In this document: in pieces, positions 51,501 through 62,064 of the stretch
How positions within the stretch are numbered: the first letter of the stretch is position 1
Layout: each line of letters starts with the position of its first letter
Assembly: GCF_009870125.1 (NCBI RefSeq)
Contig: NC_046683.1
Span: forward strand, 23,712,129-23,776,128
Direction: 5' to 3'
Origin: Drosophila pseudoobscura
Lineage: Eukaryota; Arthropoda; Insecta; Diptera; Drosophilidae
DNA: 64,000 bases
The notes under the pieces: generated by a model
The model's database searches: none
Told to the model about the DNA's origin: nothing
What the model saw: the letters and a program-made list of their open reading frames with translations, nothing else
Position numbers and translations under genes: made by a program

Positions 51501-52570
51501 GCCTTAATATTTATTTATTTATTAAATTAACAATTGTCTGTTAATAATGCTACTTAATTACAAAAGGAGGAAAAAAGAGAAGTTAAAAGTTAGTTAAATT
51601 TAGTTGATTATAAATATTGCATGCAATTAGTCTAAGGGACAGTTCAAAGGATAAGGAATGACAGAGGGAGTTATCATTTGACCTACATATGGGTTAACGG
51701 ATTGGCATAAAAGTACGGGTAGGTCTAGATGGGACGGCCAAGCCAATCTGACCCAACGCCATTGCTTCCGGACATCCAGAAACCCAGTTCGAGTCTGTCT
51801 CAAGAATGTGCGCATTTCGGCCGCAATCTCCCGACAAGCCAGACATGACCAAGACAGTCCCATACGTTTCGAGATCAGAACATTTAGCCGGCCAAAATTC
51901 CCGCCACCAGCACATGTGGGCAAAATTGTCGCACAGCCAGCAGCTAAGGAATGAATTACCAATGATTACACAACCGAATTCACATTTCTTTGCACTGCAA
52001 ACAATTGCCATTATTGACAGCAGTAGAAGAAGTAGACACTGTGCACGAATAATAAAAGTAAAGACGGAGAGCGCAGGTAAAATGGGAGAGCATACAGCAG
52101 AGCGAGCCCGACAATCAGCAGCAGCGGCAATAATTTAGAGCAGATATCCAACGAAGTGCAGGAAACGAGCAGTAAACTCACCAAAGCAGAGACACAAAAG
52201 AATAGTCCACATAGATGGAGAGTATAGGCAATCCAGAGAGAGTGAGAGCAACAATGCGAGCAGCAGGCCCGATTATGCTTTCGAAAGAGTGTGGACTATG
52301 CAAACGCTGATGCGCGAGAATAGTGCACACCGAAGAAGCGATAACGAAAAGCAGGGTAAAAACAATAACAAATTGCCTGCACCAGTCCGATGCGTTACGT
52401 TGCGAATATTGTATTTATATTAAACACTTGTTTACAAACGAAACCCTGGTGATTAATACAAAGTAAAATCAAAGTAAAGAGATTCGACCATATATCAAAA
52501 CAAAGTGACAGCAATGTTGTGCGATATTTAAGCATAGGGCGGAGAATGTAGCTTTAGCAAGAGCTAGAAG
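51501..52570 (-). mobile_element. CR1-type element with internal deletion (5' leader and ORF1 start fused to ORF2 end)
   Basis: The minus strand begins with a leader (about 52570-52012). ORF1 starts at 52011 (MAIVCSAKKCEFGC, CWLCDNF: PHD-like finger) and reads to 51761, where it jumps to the ORF2 C-terminus (TRTFMPIR, stop, PICRSNDNSLCHS; compare TRNFIPLFLPLCRSN in the intact copy). A 3' region with tttatttatttatt (about 51510) follows. So about 3.5 kb is missing. Confidence 0.75.
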
Positions 52571-53190
52571 CGAATACGAATAGTCTCTGAGATGTGTGGA
52601 TGCCCCAGATTTTCGTCCTTTGCGGGGCGGAAGGGGGTGTGGCGAAATTTTGAAACTAACTTGTCACGGTCTGATATCACAGTAGTGTGGATACCAAATT
52701 TGGTTGCTCCAGCTCTTATAGGCTTTGAGATCCTTGAACTCACATTTTGCAATAAGCATAGCCGACTGTTGCAGCAGGAGAACTTAATTACACTACTACA
52801 TAAGCAGCTTGGCGTGTGCGATGTTGTGAGCTGAGCTTTTGTTCTCACACGCGGCGCTCTTGTACTGCTCTGTGAGCATGCAAGATCGGCTCTGCGTTGG
52901 AGTCGGGGAGTTATTGCTATCTCTGACTGCGACCAGTCGAATAAATACTTTGAAGTAGACCACTTGTTTTATTGTTCTGCTATTACCTGACAATTTGAAA
53001 TCAAAAAATTGCAACTAGAGCCCGTTGACTCCGTCGTATAATTTAATTTGGAAAAAGTCTTCCGAATTTTCACAGACCATGAAACCGGTGTGTCAGAGAG
53101 AGACTGAAATTGTTTTCTTGATTCTGGCCATAATAATTATACGATCTGGTTTAGATTGTAATCTAGAAGATGTAATCATCCTCTTCGATT
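52571..53190 (+). mobile_element. INE-1/DINE-1-like fragment with nested solo LTR
   Basis: atagtctctgagatgtgtggatgcc...gatatcacagtagtgtggataccaaatttgg...ttttgcaataagcatagccgac is interrupted by an LTR and resumes catgaaaccggtgtgtcagagagagac...ataattatacgatctgg. Duplicated at 56958-57577. Confidence 0.75.
52767..53072. repeat. Solo LTR nested in INE-1-like copy
   Basis: 306 bp from TGTTGCAGCAGG to GAATTTTCA. The flanks ccgac (52762-52766) and cagac (53073-53077) are a 5-bp target duplication with one mismatch; uninterrupted INE-1-like copies read accgaccatgaaacc at this point. Contains aataaa near 52940. The family is not identified. Confidence 0.75.
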
Positions 53191-53658
53191 CTGTGTTTTC
53201 TGATTTGGATGTTGAGTACGGTAACCCTAATAAAGAGAGCTTGTGAATAAGCAGAGCATAGGTTAGAAAACTCAAGAGGGTTAGTCAATGTTGAATGATG
53301 TCTGAGAAAACCGTGTTGCGACGGAGATATCAAGCTGCAACAAAGATGTTGTAGTTGCCGGGTGATCAGGAACTCAAGAAGCTTCGGGATGGCAGAAAGC
53401 TTTGCGATACCACGATAGTTTTCAATGTTTGATCTTGAACCTTTTTTTGTGAAGCGGAATGATGTAGGATTCATTCCACATTACAGAGAGACAAAACTGT
53501 TCCAAAGAGAGGTTAAAGAGAAAGGTCAAGGGTTTGCAAAGGGACAGGGCACAGTATTTTAAAATGCAGCTTGGTACCTTATTTAGACCTGTAGAAAACG
53601 ATATGTCCATAAAACAAATGTCCTTGCAAAACAACGCTGTCCTCGAAAATAGACAGAA
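53191..53658 (-). pseudogene. CR1-type RT fragment (unit A)
   Basis: FSTGLNKVPSCILKYCALSL, MWNESYIIPLHKK, then GSRSNIENYRGIAKLSAIPK and SPSQHGFLRHHST correspond to RT blocks 1-2a of the intact copy. It ends at about 53220, before the catalytic blocks. Repeated at 57578-58045. Confidence 0.8.
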
Positions 53659-54711
53659 CGAGGGGGAACGTTGTGGCTTGCTGCGGACACCGCAACTCTA
53701 CGGTTATACCCGATACTAAGTCAGTATGGCTCTCCTCCGGCAGACGCCGCTAATATTTAACGACACGACAAAGAGTGCGTGCGAGAGAGACAGAAAATCA
53801 GTCTGAGCGTGACGTCGGGCGCTGCGTAGCCACTGCAAATTGATTTGTTCCTTTTGGCTAAAAAAATGGCCTGATCTGATCCAGATTCAGCAATCTAATA
53901 GATATGGTCATTATCTATGATTCTGCGTTTTTAGTTTTCTCAAATCTGCAATATTGTGGATGCAACAGATTTTCGTCCTTTGTGGGGGCGGATGGGGGTG
54001 GGGCGAAATTCTGAGATATACGTTTTATAGTGACATCTTAAAGGAGTGTGTGCACCAAATTTGGTTACTCTAGCCTTAATAGTCTCTGAGATTTGTGGTT
54101 GCCTCAGATTTTCGTCCTTTGCGGGGGCGGAAGGGGGTGTGGCGAAATTTGGACAGGAAACGGTCAAGGTCCGATATCACAGGAGTGTGGATACCAAATT
54201 TGGTTGCTCTGGCTTTTATAGGTTCTGAGATCCTTGAACTCATATTTTGCAATTGGCAAAACCGACCATGAAACCTGTGTGTTAGAGTGAGACAGAGCGA
54301 GAAAGAGTGAAATTGTTTTCGTGATTCTGGCTGTAATAATTATACGATCTGGTTCAGATTTTGCACTCTAGAAGATATAGTCATCTTCTACGATTCTGCG
54401 TTTTTAGTTTTCTCGTATCGTCGAAATTGTGGATGCCACAGATTTTCGCCCTTTGTGGGGGCGGAAGTGGGCGGGGCAAAGTTTTGAAATATTTTTGGAG
54501 CAGTGACATATCGCAGAAGTCTGGATCCGGACGGACAGACGGACAGACGGACGGACGGACAGACAGACAGGGCTCAATCGACTCGGCTATTGATGCTGAT
54601 CAAGAATATAAATACTTTATAGGGTCGGAAACGATTCCTTCTGGACGTTACCCACATCCATTTTCACCACAAATCTAATATACCCCAATACTCATTTTGA
54701 GTATCGGGTAT
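53659..54711 (+). mobile_element. INE-1/DINE-1-like Helitron, nearly complete, inserted in CR1 sequence
   Basis: About 1.05 kb from gaacgttgtggcttgctgcgg to a terminal cccaatactcattttgagtatcgggtata hairpin. Includes cggcagacgccgctaatatt, two gtggatgcca(c/a)cagattttcg blocks, and a (gacg/gaca)n tract at 54533-54570. It is absent from the corresponding point in the second tandem unit (58045), where CR1 sequence is uninterrupted. Confidence 0.8.
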
Positions 54712-56957
54712 AAAAATGCTGTTAGCGTGAGGTAGCTGGAACGGATACGGAGTGGATGCGCTGTAAATATGAGACGAGTACGTTGTTTGGAAAAAGGTAG
54801 CGAATAAATTTTCAATACCAACAGCAGAAGCTTCTCTTTTGTTCTGGTAATGAAGGGACGGAGGAAAAGCTTTTGACTTACGCTTAGAGTTAACGAACGA
54901 ATATAATTTTTTAAGAGCACTACAAAAGTTTGTACTACATTTTGAAAGGCAATGATTATAGCATTGACTATTAACGGCAAGGAACAGAGAGCGAGCGGAG
55001 GAGTATAGAGCTAAGGCCAACGTGGAGCCCGAAATTTGGTACTTTTTATAGAGCCTGGATTTATTATTTTTTAAGTATGACAAATACTTGGAGAGCCAGG
55101 GAGGCTTGGACGATACAGGTACAGTGATATCTGGAACAAAAATGTATTAAGGGCGGAGTAAGTAAAGCTAGAAAACGAGTTAACAGCATCTATGTTCGGT
55201 AATGAATAAAGAAACGACCAATCAACACGTGAGAGATGTAGATCTAAATCGATAAAGTTTGTTTTGCGAAAACATTTTATGTGGCAAGAAGCCATGGAAA
55301 TGTCAGCACAACCAGATCGGGTACACTCAAGAGATATCTAAAAAGTTGGATGGTAAGGATGTTCAGGGAATGATATTGGGCTGGCTCTGGATACCGTAGC
55401 AAGAGAAGCATCGTTAACAAACATGAGGTCAAGTAGTCTGTCCCTAATGTTTTTAACGGCATTAATTTGGACAAGGCAAATATCTTTTAGCCCATTGATA
55501 AAGTCATTGTGGCAATTGGGAAACAACAGGTTATCGTCATCGCAAGGCAGCCAAGAAAGAAATGGGTGGCTAAAGTCAAAATATGGGAGGTCCATTCTAT
55601 AAATAGTGTAATTATCAATGAAAATTTCAGGATCATTGATAGAAGAGTTGAGCCAGGTTTCGGTAAAAGCGATGGCATCAAATATTGCTTTCCGAGGGAC
55701 CACTGCTCTAAGCTGAAGTCCTGAGCGAGATAGTGATGGTAAAGCCACTCCTAAAAGAGATCTCGGTCCTGGGGCAGAAGACTTGATAACAACAGCTAGA
55801 GCAGGACATCGCCAGCAACCAACACACCCGCACTAGGAGTACTCACCACGTCAGAAGTGATGGCAGCAGAAACTGCAGAGATGTTGGGAACTTGGATGCT
55901 TGAAGGAAGCACATTGCTCGGAGTAAAGAACACCGGAGCCGCCGTTGGCGGATTTACAGATAACGACGAGGCATGACCCCACGGAGTAACAAATGCTTCC
56001 GATGGATGGAGGTGGGAGGCAGGCGTACCAATCGGTTTTGGTTGCAATGGATTGGTATCATTATGAGCAATTTTCCGTCTAGGCGATTCGCTCAAGAGTT
56101 TGAGCCCAAGAAACTGCGATCCAAAGGCATCTCATTGAGAGCCACAAATTGCTTCCGGACATCCAGAAACCCAGTTCGAGTCTGTCTCAAGAATGTGCGC
56201 ATTTCGGCCGCAATCTCCCGACAAGCCAGACATGACCAAGACAGTCCCATACGTTTCGAGATCAGAACATTTAGCCGGCCAAAATTCCCGCCACCAGCAC
56301 ATGTGGGCAAAATTGTCGCACAGCCAGCAGCTAAGGAATGAATTACCAATGATTACACAACCGAATTCACATTTCTTTGCACTGCAAACAATTGCCATTA
56401 TTGACAGCAGTAGAAGAAGTAGACACTGTGCACGAATAATAAAAGTAAAGACGGAGAGCGCAGGTAAAATGGGAGAGCATACAGCAGAGCGAGCCCGACA
56501 ATCAGCTGCAGCGGCAATAATTTAGAGCAGATATCCAACGAAGTGCAGGAAACGAGCAGTAAACTCACCAAAGCAGAGACACAAAAGAATAGTCCACATA
56601 GATGGAGAGTATAGGCAATCCAGAGAGAGTGAGAGCAACAATGCGAGCAGCAGGCCCGCTTATGCTTTCGAAAGAGTGTGGACTATGCAAACGCTGATGC
56701 GCGAGAATAGTGCACACCGAAGAAGCGATAACGAAAAGCAGGGTAAAAACAATAACAAATTGCCTGCACCAGTCCGATGCGTTACGTTGCGAATATTGTA
56801 TTTATATTAAACACTTGTTTACAAACGAAACCCTGGTGATTAATACAAAGTAAAATCAAAGTAAAGAGATTCGACCATATATCAAAACAAAGTGACAGCA
56901 ATGTTGTGCGATATTTAAGCATAGGGCGGAGAATGTAGCTTTAGCAAGAGCTAGAAG
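54712..56957 (-). pseudogene. CR1-type element: leader, ORF1, endonuclease, linker (broken)
   Basis: Minus-strand order: leader 56957-56399; ORF1 PHD-like start at 56398 (MAIVCSAKKCEFGC) with RKQFVALNEM and SESPRRKIAHNDTNP continuing to 55796, the RRM-like end missing; endonuclease 55748-55071 (AFTETWLNSS, LDLMFVNDASL, FPEHPYHPTF); linker 55083-54712 (SYLKNNKSRLYKKYQ, LYSFVNSKRKSKAF, ATFFQTTYS). RT continues at 53658 beyond the INE-1-like insertion. Divergent from the intact CR1-type copies but clearly the same group. Many frame breaks. Confidence 0.8.
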
Positions 56958-57577
56958 CGAATACGAATAGTCTCTGAGATGTGTGGATGCCCCAGATTTT
57001 CGTCCTTTGCGGGGCGGAAGGGGGTGTGGCGAAATTTTGAAACTATCTTGTCACGGTCCGATATCACAGTAGTGTGGATACCAAATTTGGTTGCTCCAGC
57101 TCTTATAGGCTTTGAAATCCTTGAACTCACATTTTGCAATAAGCATAGCCGACTGTTGCAGCAGGAGAACTTAATTACACTACTACATAAGCAGCTTGGC
57201 GTGTGCGATGTTGTGAGCTGAGCTTTTGTTCTCACACGCGGCGCTCTTGTACTGCTCTGTGAGCATGCAAGATCGGCTCTGCGTTGGAGTCGGGGAGTTA
57301 TTGCTATCTCTGACTGCGACCAGTCGAATAAATACTTTGAAGTAGACCACTTGTTTTATTGTTCTGCTATTACCTGACAATTTGAAATCAAAAAATTGCA
57401 ACTAGAGCCCGTTGACTCCGTCGTATAATTTAATTTGGAAAAAGTCTTCCGAATTTTCACAGACCATGAAACCGGTGTGTCAGAGAGAGACTGAAATTGT
57501 TTTCTTGATTCTGGCCATAATAATTATACGATCTGGTTTAGATTGTAATCTAGAAGATGTAATCATCCTCTTCGATT
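56958..57577 (+). mobile_element. INE-1/DINE-1-like fragment with solo LTR (second tandem unit)
   Basis: An almost exact copy of 52571-53190 at a constant offset of 4387 bp, including the nested LTR (57154-57459) and its imperfect target duplication. It differs by a few substitutions, for example aactatcttg for aactaacttg. Confidence 0.8.
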
Positions 57578-58423
57578 CTGTGTTTTCTGATTTGGATGTT
57601 GAGTACGGTAACCCTAATAAAGAGAGCTTGTGAATAAGCAGAGCATAGGTTAGAAAACTCAAGAGGGTTAGTCAATGTTGAATGATGTCTGAGAAAACCG
57701 TGTTGCGACGGAGATATCAAGCTGCAACAAAGATGTTGTAGTTGCCGGGTGATCAGGAACTCAAGAAGCTTCGGGATGGCAGAAAGCTTTGCGATACCAC
57801 GATAGTTTTCAATGTTTGATCTTGAACCTTTTTTTGTGAAGCGGAATGATGTAGGATTCATTCCACATTACAGAGAGACAAAACTGTTCCAAAGAGAGGT
57901 TAAAGAGAAAGGTCAAGGGTTTGCAAAGGGACAGGGCACAGTATTTTAAAATGCAGCTTGGTACCTTATCTAGACCTGTAGAAAACGATATGTCCATAAA
58001 ACAAATGTCCTTGCAAAACAACGCTGTCCTCGAAAATAAACAGAAAAATGCTGTTAGCGTGAGGTAGCTGGAACGGATACGGAGTGGATGCGCTGTAAAT
58101 ATGAGACGAGTACGTTGTTTGGAAAAAGGTAGCGAATAAATTTTCAATACCAACAGCAGAAGCTTCTGTTTTGTTCTGGTAATGAAGGGACGGAGGAAAA
58201 GCGTTTGACTTACGCTTAGAGTTAACGAACGAATAGAATTTTTTAAGAGCACTACAAAAGTTTGTACTACATTGTGAAAGGTAATGATTATAGCATTGAC
58301 TATTAACGGCAAGGAACAGAGAGCGAGCGGAGGAGTATGGAGCTAAGGCCAACGTGGAGCCCGAAATTTGGTACTTTTTATAAAGCCTGGATTTATTATT
58401 TTTTAAGTATGACAAATACTTGG
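57578..58423 (-). pseudogene. CR1-type linker and RT fragment (unit B)
   Basis: The same RT blocks as 53191-53658 are joined without interruption to the linker (58423-58046, SYLKNNKSRLYKKYQ). It shows the pre-insertion state of the site occupied by the INE-1-like element at 53659-54711. Cut at 58423 by the BEL LTR that starts TGTTCAGGCC. Confidence 0.8.
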
Positions 58424-60527
58424 TGTTCAGGCCAGCAGCAGATGAGTGGCGTGCACTGTGCCAACTTCGTGCGCTCCGGTCCCAACTCACTCTCGCGCGC
58501 TCGGAGGGGCGCTCGGGAGATTTTACGACCCACTATCCACCCGGCGCTCAAGCCATCATGGACCATAGATTGTAAGGCCTAGTTTAGTGACGTTTCAACC
58601 CCCGTTTCAAACGCACGATCTCCCGCGTGACCCCCGAAATAAATACTACACATTTACCACAAAGCACCACGGCATTTTCTTTTCTTGCGACGGCTACAGG
58701 AGGTTTCACTTCATCATCCATATCGTCATTGGAGTCTTGAGCTTCGTCCGCCCCCCTACAAACATTGGTCCTTCGAGCCGGATCTTCGCCTAAACAAAAG
58801 GAGAAGTCCACATCAGCAAGCACCGACAATTCCCAACCTCCAAGATAAGTACGGATTCCCCATCTGCCCATCTCCAGTGGCTCCTCACCTGGTCCCATTC
58901 GGCTGGACATATATACATATATATACGTGCCGCGTCTTTCCTTTCACCGTTCTATCGACGGCGCCATATTCTTGGCAATTCCGGGCGCTCTCCGCTTCTT
59001 CGAGTGCTCGTACCCACATCTACATACCCAATACAACGGTCGTGCTTATAGTTCCGTTGTCTGTGCAATCAGTTGTGCCACAGTGAAGTAAAAAGCATTC
59101 ACCTGCAGCGGGACCAATTTAATCCGCCTCCGATCCAGCGCTTACATTCATACACATATGTATGCATATCTGTCGGTAACTCATCTGCCTTCCTCTCCCA
59201 GCTACCAGCTGAGTTTTCGCGGCTGACAAACGGACATACATATGCACATACACATTCTGCACAGTTTTTTGGTTTTATAATTACATACATATATAAACTA
59301 ACACGGGTCACTAGCGCCAGCGCGTACTGCCAGTCCAAGCCGTTCTCAACCCTCCCACACAATGGCTCACTCCGCTGCCACTACAGCAATGGCTAAATTT
59401 GGAGCAGCCTCACGCAAACTTATGCATTTCGGAGAGCGAATAAACCTTCTGAATCCTCGCACTCCATCTGCCTCTCTTGCCACGGTACGCCGTGACCAAA
59501 TCCGAAGCATGTGGGCGGAGGTTGAGGCAGAGCACAAAAATTGTTTTGTGGTTGTGGCTGAAGACGTTGCGCAGGCTGAAGCGGACCTTCAATCGAAGTT
59601 CAATGTCTGTTTTACGGTGTACGAACAGTGCGTTGCTGATCTCACTGATCAGTTCCAACAACCAGCAGTCCGTCCGTCCGCACAGCCAGATTTCCACGGC
59701 GGCTGCAGACTCCCCCCATGCGACATCGAAGTTTTCGCTGGGTATTACGTACGCTGGCCTACGTTCCGAGACCTGTTTACTGCGATCTACATACAGAATC
59801 CCAGGCTGTCTCCCGTGGAAAAGCTGTACCACCTCACCACTAAGACCAGTGGTGATCCGAAGGCCATAGTGGAAAAGTCCCCACTCACAAATGATGGCTT
59901 CGAGGCTGCCTGGAATGCCCTTCGGGACCGGTACGAAAATAACAGGCTCCTGGTGACTAACCAAATAAATATCCTCCTTTCATTGGCTTCCGTTGGTACC
60001 GAGTCCAGTCGTGCGCTAAAGAAGCTTCTCAGCACCATCCAAGGAGTTTTAAGCACTGGCCCACTCAAAGGTCTCCACCGAAAACTGGGACAGCTTGCTG
60101 GTGACTATTTGTGCCTCCAAATTACAGAAGTCGACCCGGGCTTTGTGGGAAGATTCCGTCACCACGAAGAAAGAGATGCCTTCGTGGAAGGAGATGGAAT
60201 CCTTCCTCAGCCAGAGATACCTTACGCTCGAAGCCATCGAAGGCAACCCGTCCGCTTCACACAGTCCGAAAGGTGATCCGAATCCGCCACCTTCCCGAAG
60301 CAACCGTTCCGTTCCCAAGGGAGTCCTGTTCCTCGGAGGGTTCACTCCTTCGAGACAACCGTAAATCCGAACCGGAGAACGTGTGATCTTTGCGGGAAAG
60401 AGAATCACCCAATTCGGCTATACCCGGACTTTCTCCAAATGAACGCTGATGCTCGTTCCAGCTGCATCAAACAAAGGCAGCTTTGTCTCAATTGTTTCAC
60501 ACGAGGCCATCAGATCCGGGAATGCAT
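58424..60527 (+). mobile_element. BEL/Pao element, LTR/leader and gag, interrupted by CR1
   Basis: A new sequence begins TGTTCAGGCC at 58424. An LTR and leader of uncertain boundary occupy 58424-59361 (aataaa near 58637; a tatata-rich block with tacatatatatacg near 58912-58930; no clear primer-binding site). Gag follows at 59362. The CR1-type element at 60528 cuts gag inside the zinc-knuckle region. The rest is outside the window. Confidence 0.75.
59362..60525 (+). pseudogene. BEL/Pao gag, frameshifted near its end and interrupted
   Basis: The ATG at 59362 gives MAHSAATTAMAKFGAASRKL and 304 residues: an N-terminal helical part, then the BEL gag core (FAGYYVRWPTFRDLFTAIY, PVEKLYHLTTKTSGDPKAIV, AWNALRDRYENNRLL). 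A frameshift near 60090 ends this frame at 60276. Zinc-knuckle sequence lies around 60380-60525 (TCDLCGKENHPI, LCLNCFTRGHQIREC), ending at the CR1 insertion at 60528. In life it forms the particle that packages element RNA. Confidence 0.82.
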
Positions 60528-61050
60528 CGTTCTCTTTCGTAGTGATCAGACGTGTTTTTGTTTTGCGCTCCGCATTTTTCCTTTTGTTTCGAATAAACAG
60601 CCGGAGTTTTCCTAATTAAATTCTAAATATACTTTCTAACCAGACAACAATCTGGAAACCTATTCATTTACGCGAGTGCATGCCTTTTGATTTGTGTTAA
60701 AATATTATTTAACTTTTTATTTTTCGGCGTCGGCTTGTGTTGTGTTGTGTTGTTGCAGTGAGTGAGTATTGCATTGCAGTCCGCTCTCGTCTGGTAGCTT
60801 TTGTTGTCTTATCACTCTCTCGCTATCACCTCAACCTCAATAACTGTTCTTTCTCTCTCGCTCTTTCAACTTTCTGAGCAATAGCGCTCTCTATCTAGTA
60901 GCTCTCGCTATAACCGCTCTCCACTCTGCTCTCTTTTTTTTCTTACCAATTCCGCTTTGAGCGTTGTCTGGCACATTGGTCTGATACCAATTTGTTTTGG
61001 AAATTTTTAATTTTTTTGATTTTAATAAAATATTTGAATAATAAAATAGA

Positions 61051-62064
61051 ATGGAATTCGCTGTGGTCTGCGCCAAAAAAACCTGCAAGAAGCAGATCAC
61101 TCACGATCAGCCAAATGTCCCCTGCTGGCTCTGCGACAGCGTAGTCCACGCAAAATGCGCGGGATTTTCTGGCCTCGTGAGCGATGCCATAGCCAAACGT
61201 AATGGCTTGCATTACAGTTGCGAGGCATGCCGTGTGGTGGAGAAAGACATGGTGGCTTTCATGAGGCAGACGCGGAGTGGCTTTAAGGAGCTGACCGTTG
61301 GTTTTAAAAACCAATACGATCGGCTCCTAGCCATGGAGGCTCAGTTTAGCGGTTTAAAACTGCTGAATGAGTCTCCGAGGCGCAAAAAGGTCACTCCGCG
61401 GGACCTGCAAGTGCCAACCGTCACTCAGCCGTGCGCCGCCGAAAAATTGACTCCGACCACTCCAAGTGTACAGCAGTTGATCTCGTTTGCCACTCCAAAG
61501 GCAACGAAAGCTGCTGGCGATGCAGATTCGGTAGCCGAATTCATCGCCTCGGAGAATGTGCAGCCAAGTACGTCTGCTGCGTCCGTGTCCGTGGTGTCCG
61601 CAAGTTCACTAGTTGTCCCGTCTATCCCGATCCCACCAGTAAATAGACGTTCCGGACCTCCGGATATTGCCACCACAGGTACTAGACCTGCGGTGACTAA
61701 ACCACTGGTGGGAGTCCCACCAAAACGACAAGTTTTTGTTTCACGGCTGGCCCCTGACCTCACATCTAATGATGTAACTGCTTTCATTCAAAGCAAAATA
61801 AAAGCCGTGGGTTTAAAGGTGGAGAAATTTAACTTCTCTTATGCCAGGGAGATAGCGTCGTTTAAGATAAGCATCTCCCCAACTCAATTTGACACCATTT
61901 GCTCCACCAAATTTTGGCCGGAGCATTTGGTGGTGAAGGAGTTTAAGGCTAAGAAGAAGAATAGGCCCCCCATATCGCTTCCAAATCTTTCCAGCGTGCC
62001 ACCCTCAACCTCAACTTCCTCTTCCTCAACTTCCCGTCTTGCTCCAACCTTTCCAAAAAACTAA
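61051..62064 (+). CDS. CR1-type ORF1 protein, second copy
   Basis: 337 residues, same length as the copy at 40357, with about a dozen substitutions (for example VEKDMVAF for VEKEMVSF). The PHD-like finger and RRM-like domain are intact. It ends CCA AAA AAC TAA, so the slippery heptamer and adjacent stop are kept although the preceding codon differs. Confidence 0.88.
   Translation: MEFAVVCAKKTCKKQITHDQPNVPCWLCDSVVHAKCAGFSGLVSDAIAKRNGLHYSCEACRVVEKDMVAFMRQTRSGFKELTVGFKNQYDRLLAMEAQFSGLKLLNESPRRKKVTPRDLQVPTVTQPCAAEKLTPTTPSVQQLISFATPKATKAAGDADSVAEFIASENVQPSTSAASVSVVSASSLVVPSIPIPPVNRRSGPPDIATTGTRPAVTKPLVGVPPKRQVFVSRLAPDLTSNDVTAFIQSKIKAVGLKVEKFNFSYAREIASFKISISPTQFDTICSTKFWPEHLVVKEFKAKKKNRPPISLPNLSSVPPSTSTSSSSTSRLAPTFPKN
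62055..62064 (+). promoter_or_regulatory. Predicted -1 frameshift site A_AAA_AAC with adjacent TAA (second copy)
   Basis: Identical in phase and position to 41361-41370. Slippage leads directly into ORF2. Confidence 0.65.

Noticed and set aside
51806..52138. 110-codon plus-strand ORF repeated at 56193
   Set aside because: It is the antisense shadow of the CR1-type ORF1 start and is duplicated with the tandem block.
54533..54570. Possible CRISPR or satellite array (gacg/gaca repeats)
   Set aside because: A short simple-sequence tract that is a normal part of INE-1-like elements; no spacers.
58584..59396. Overlapping ORFs on both strands before the BEL gag
   Set aside because: The region is LTR/leader sequence with TATA-like and poly(A)-like signals. 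The frames carry no motifs.
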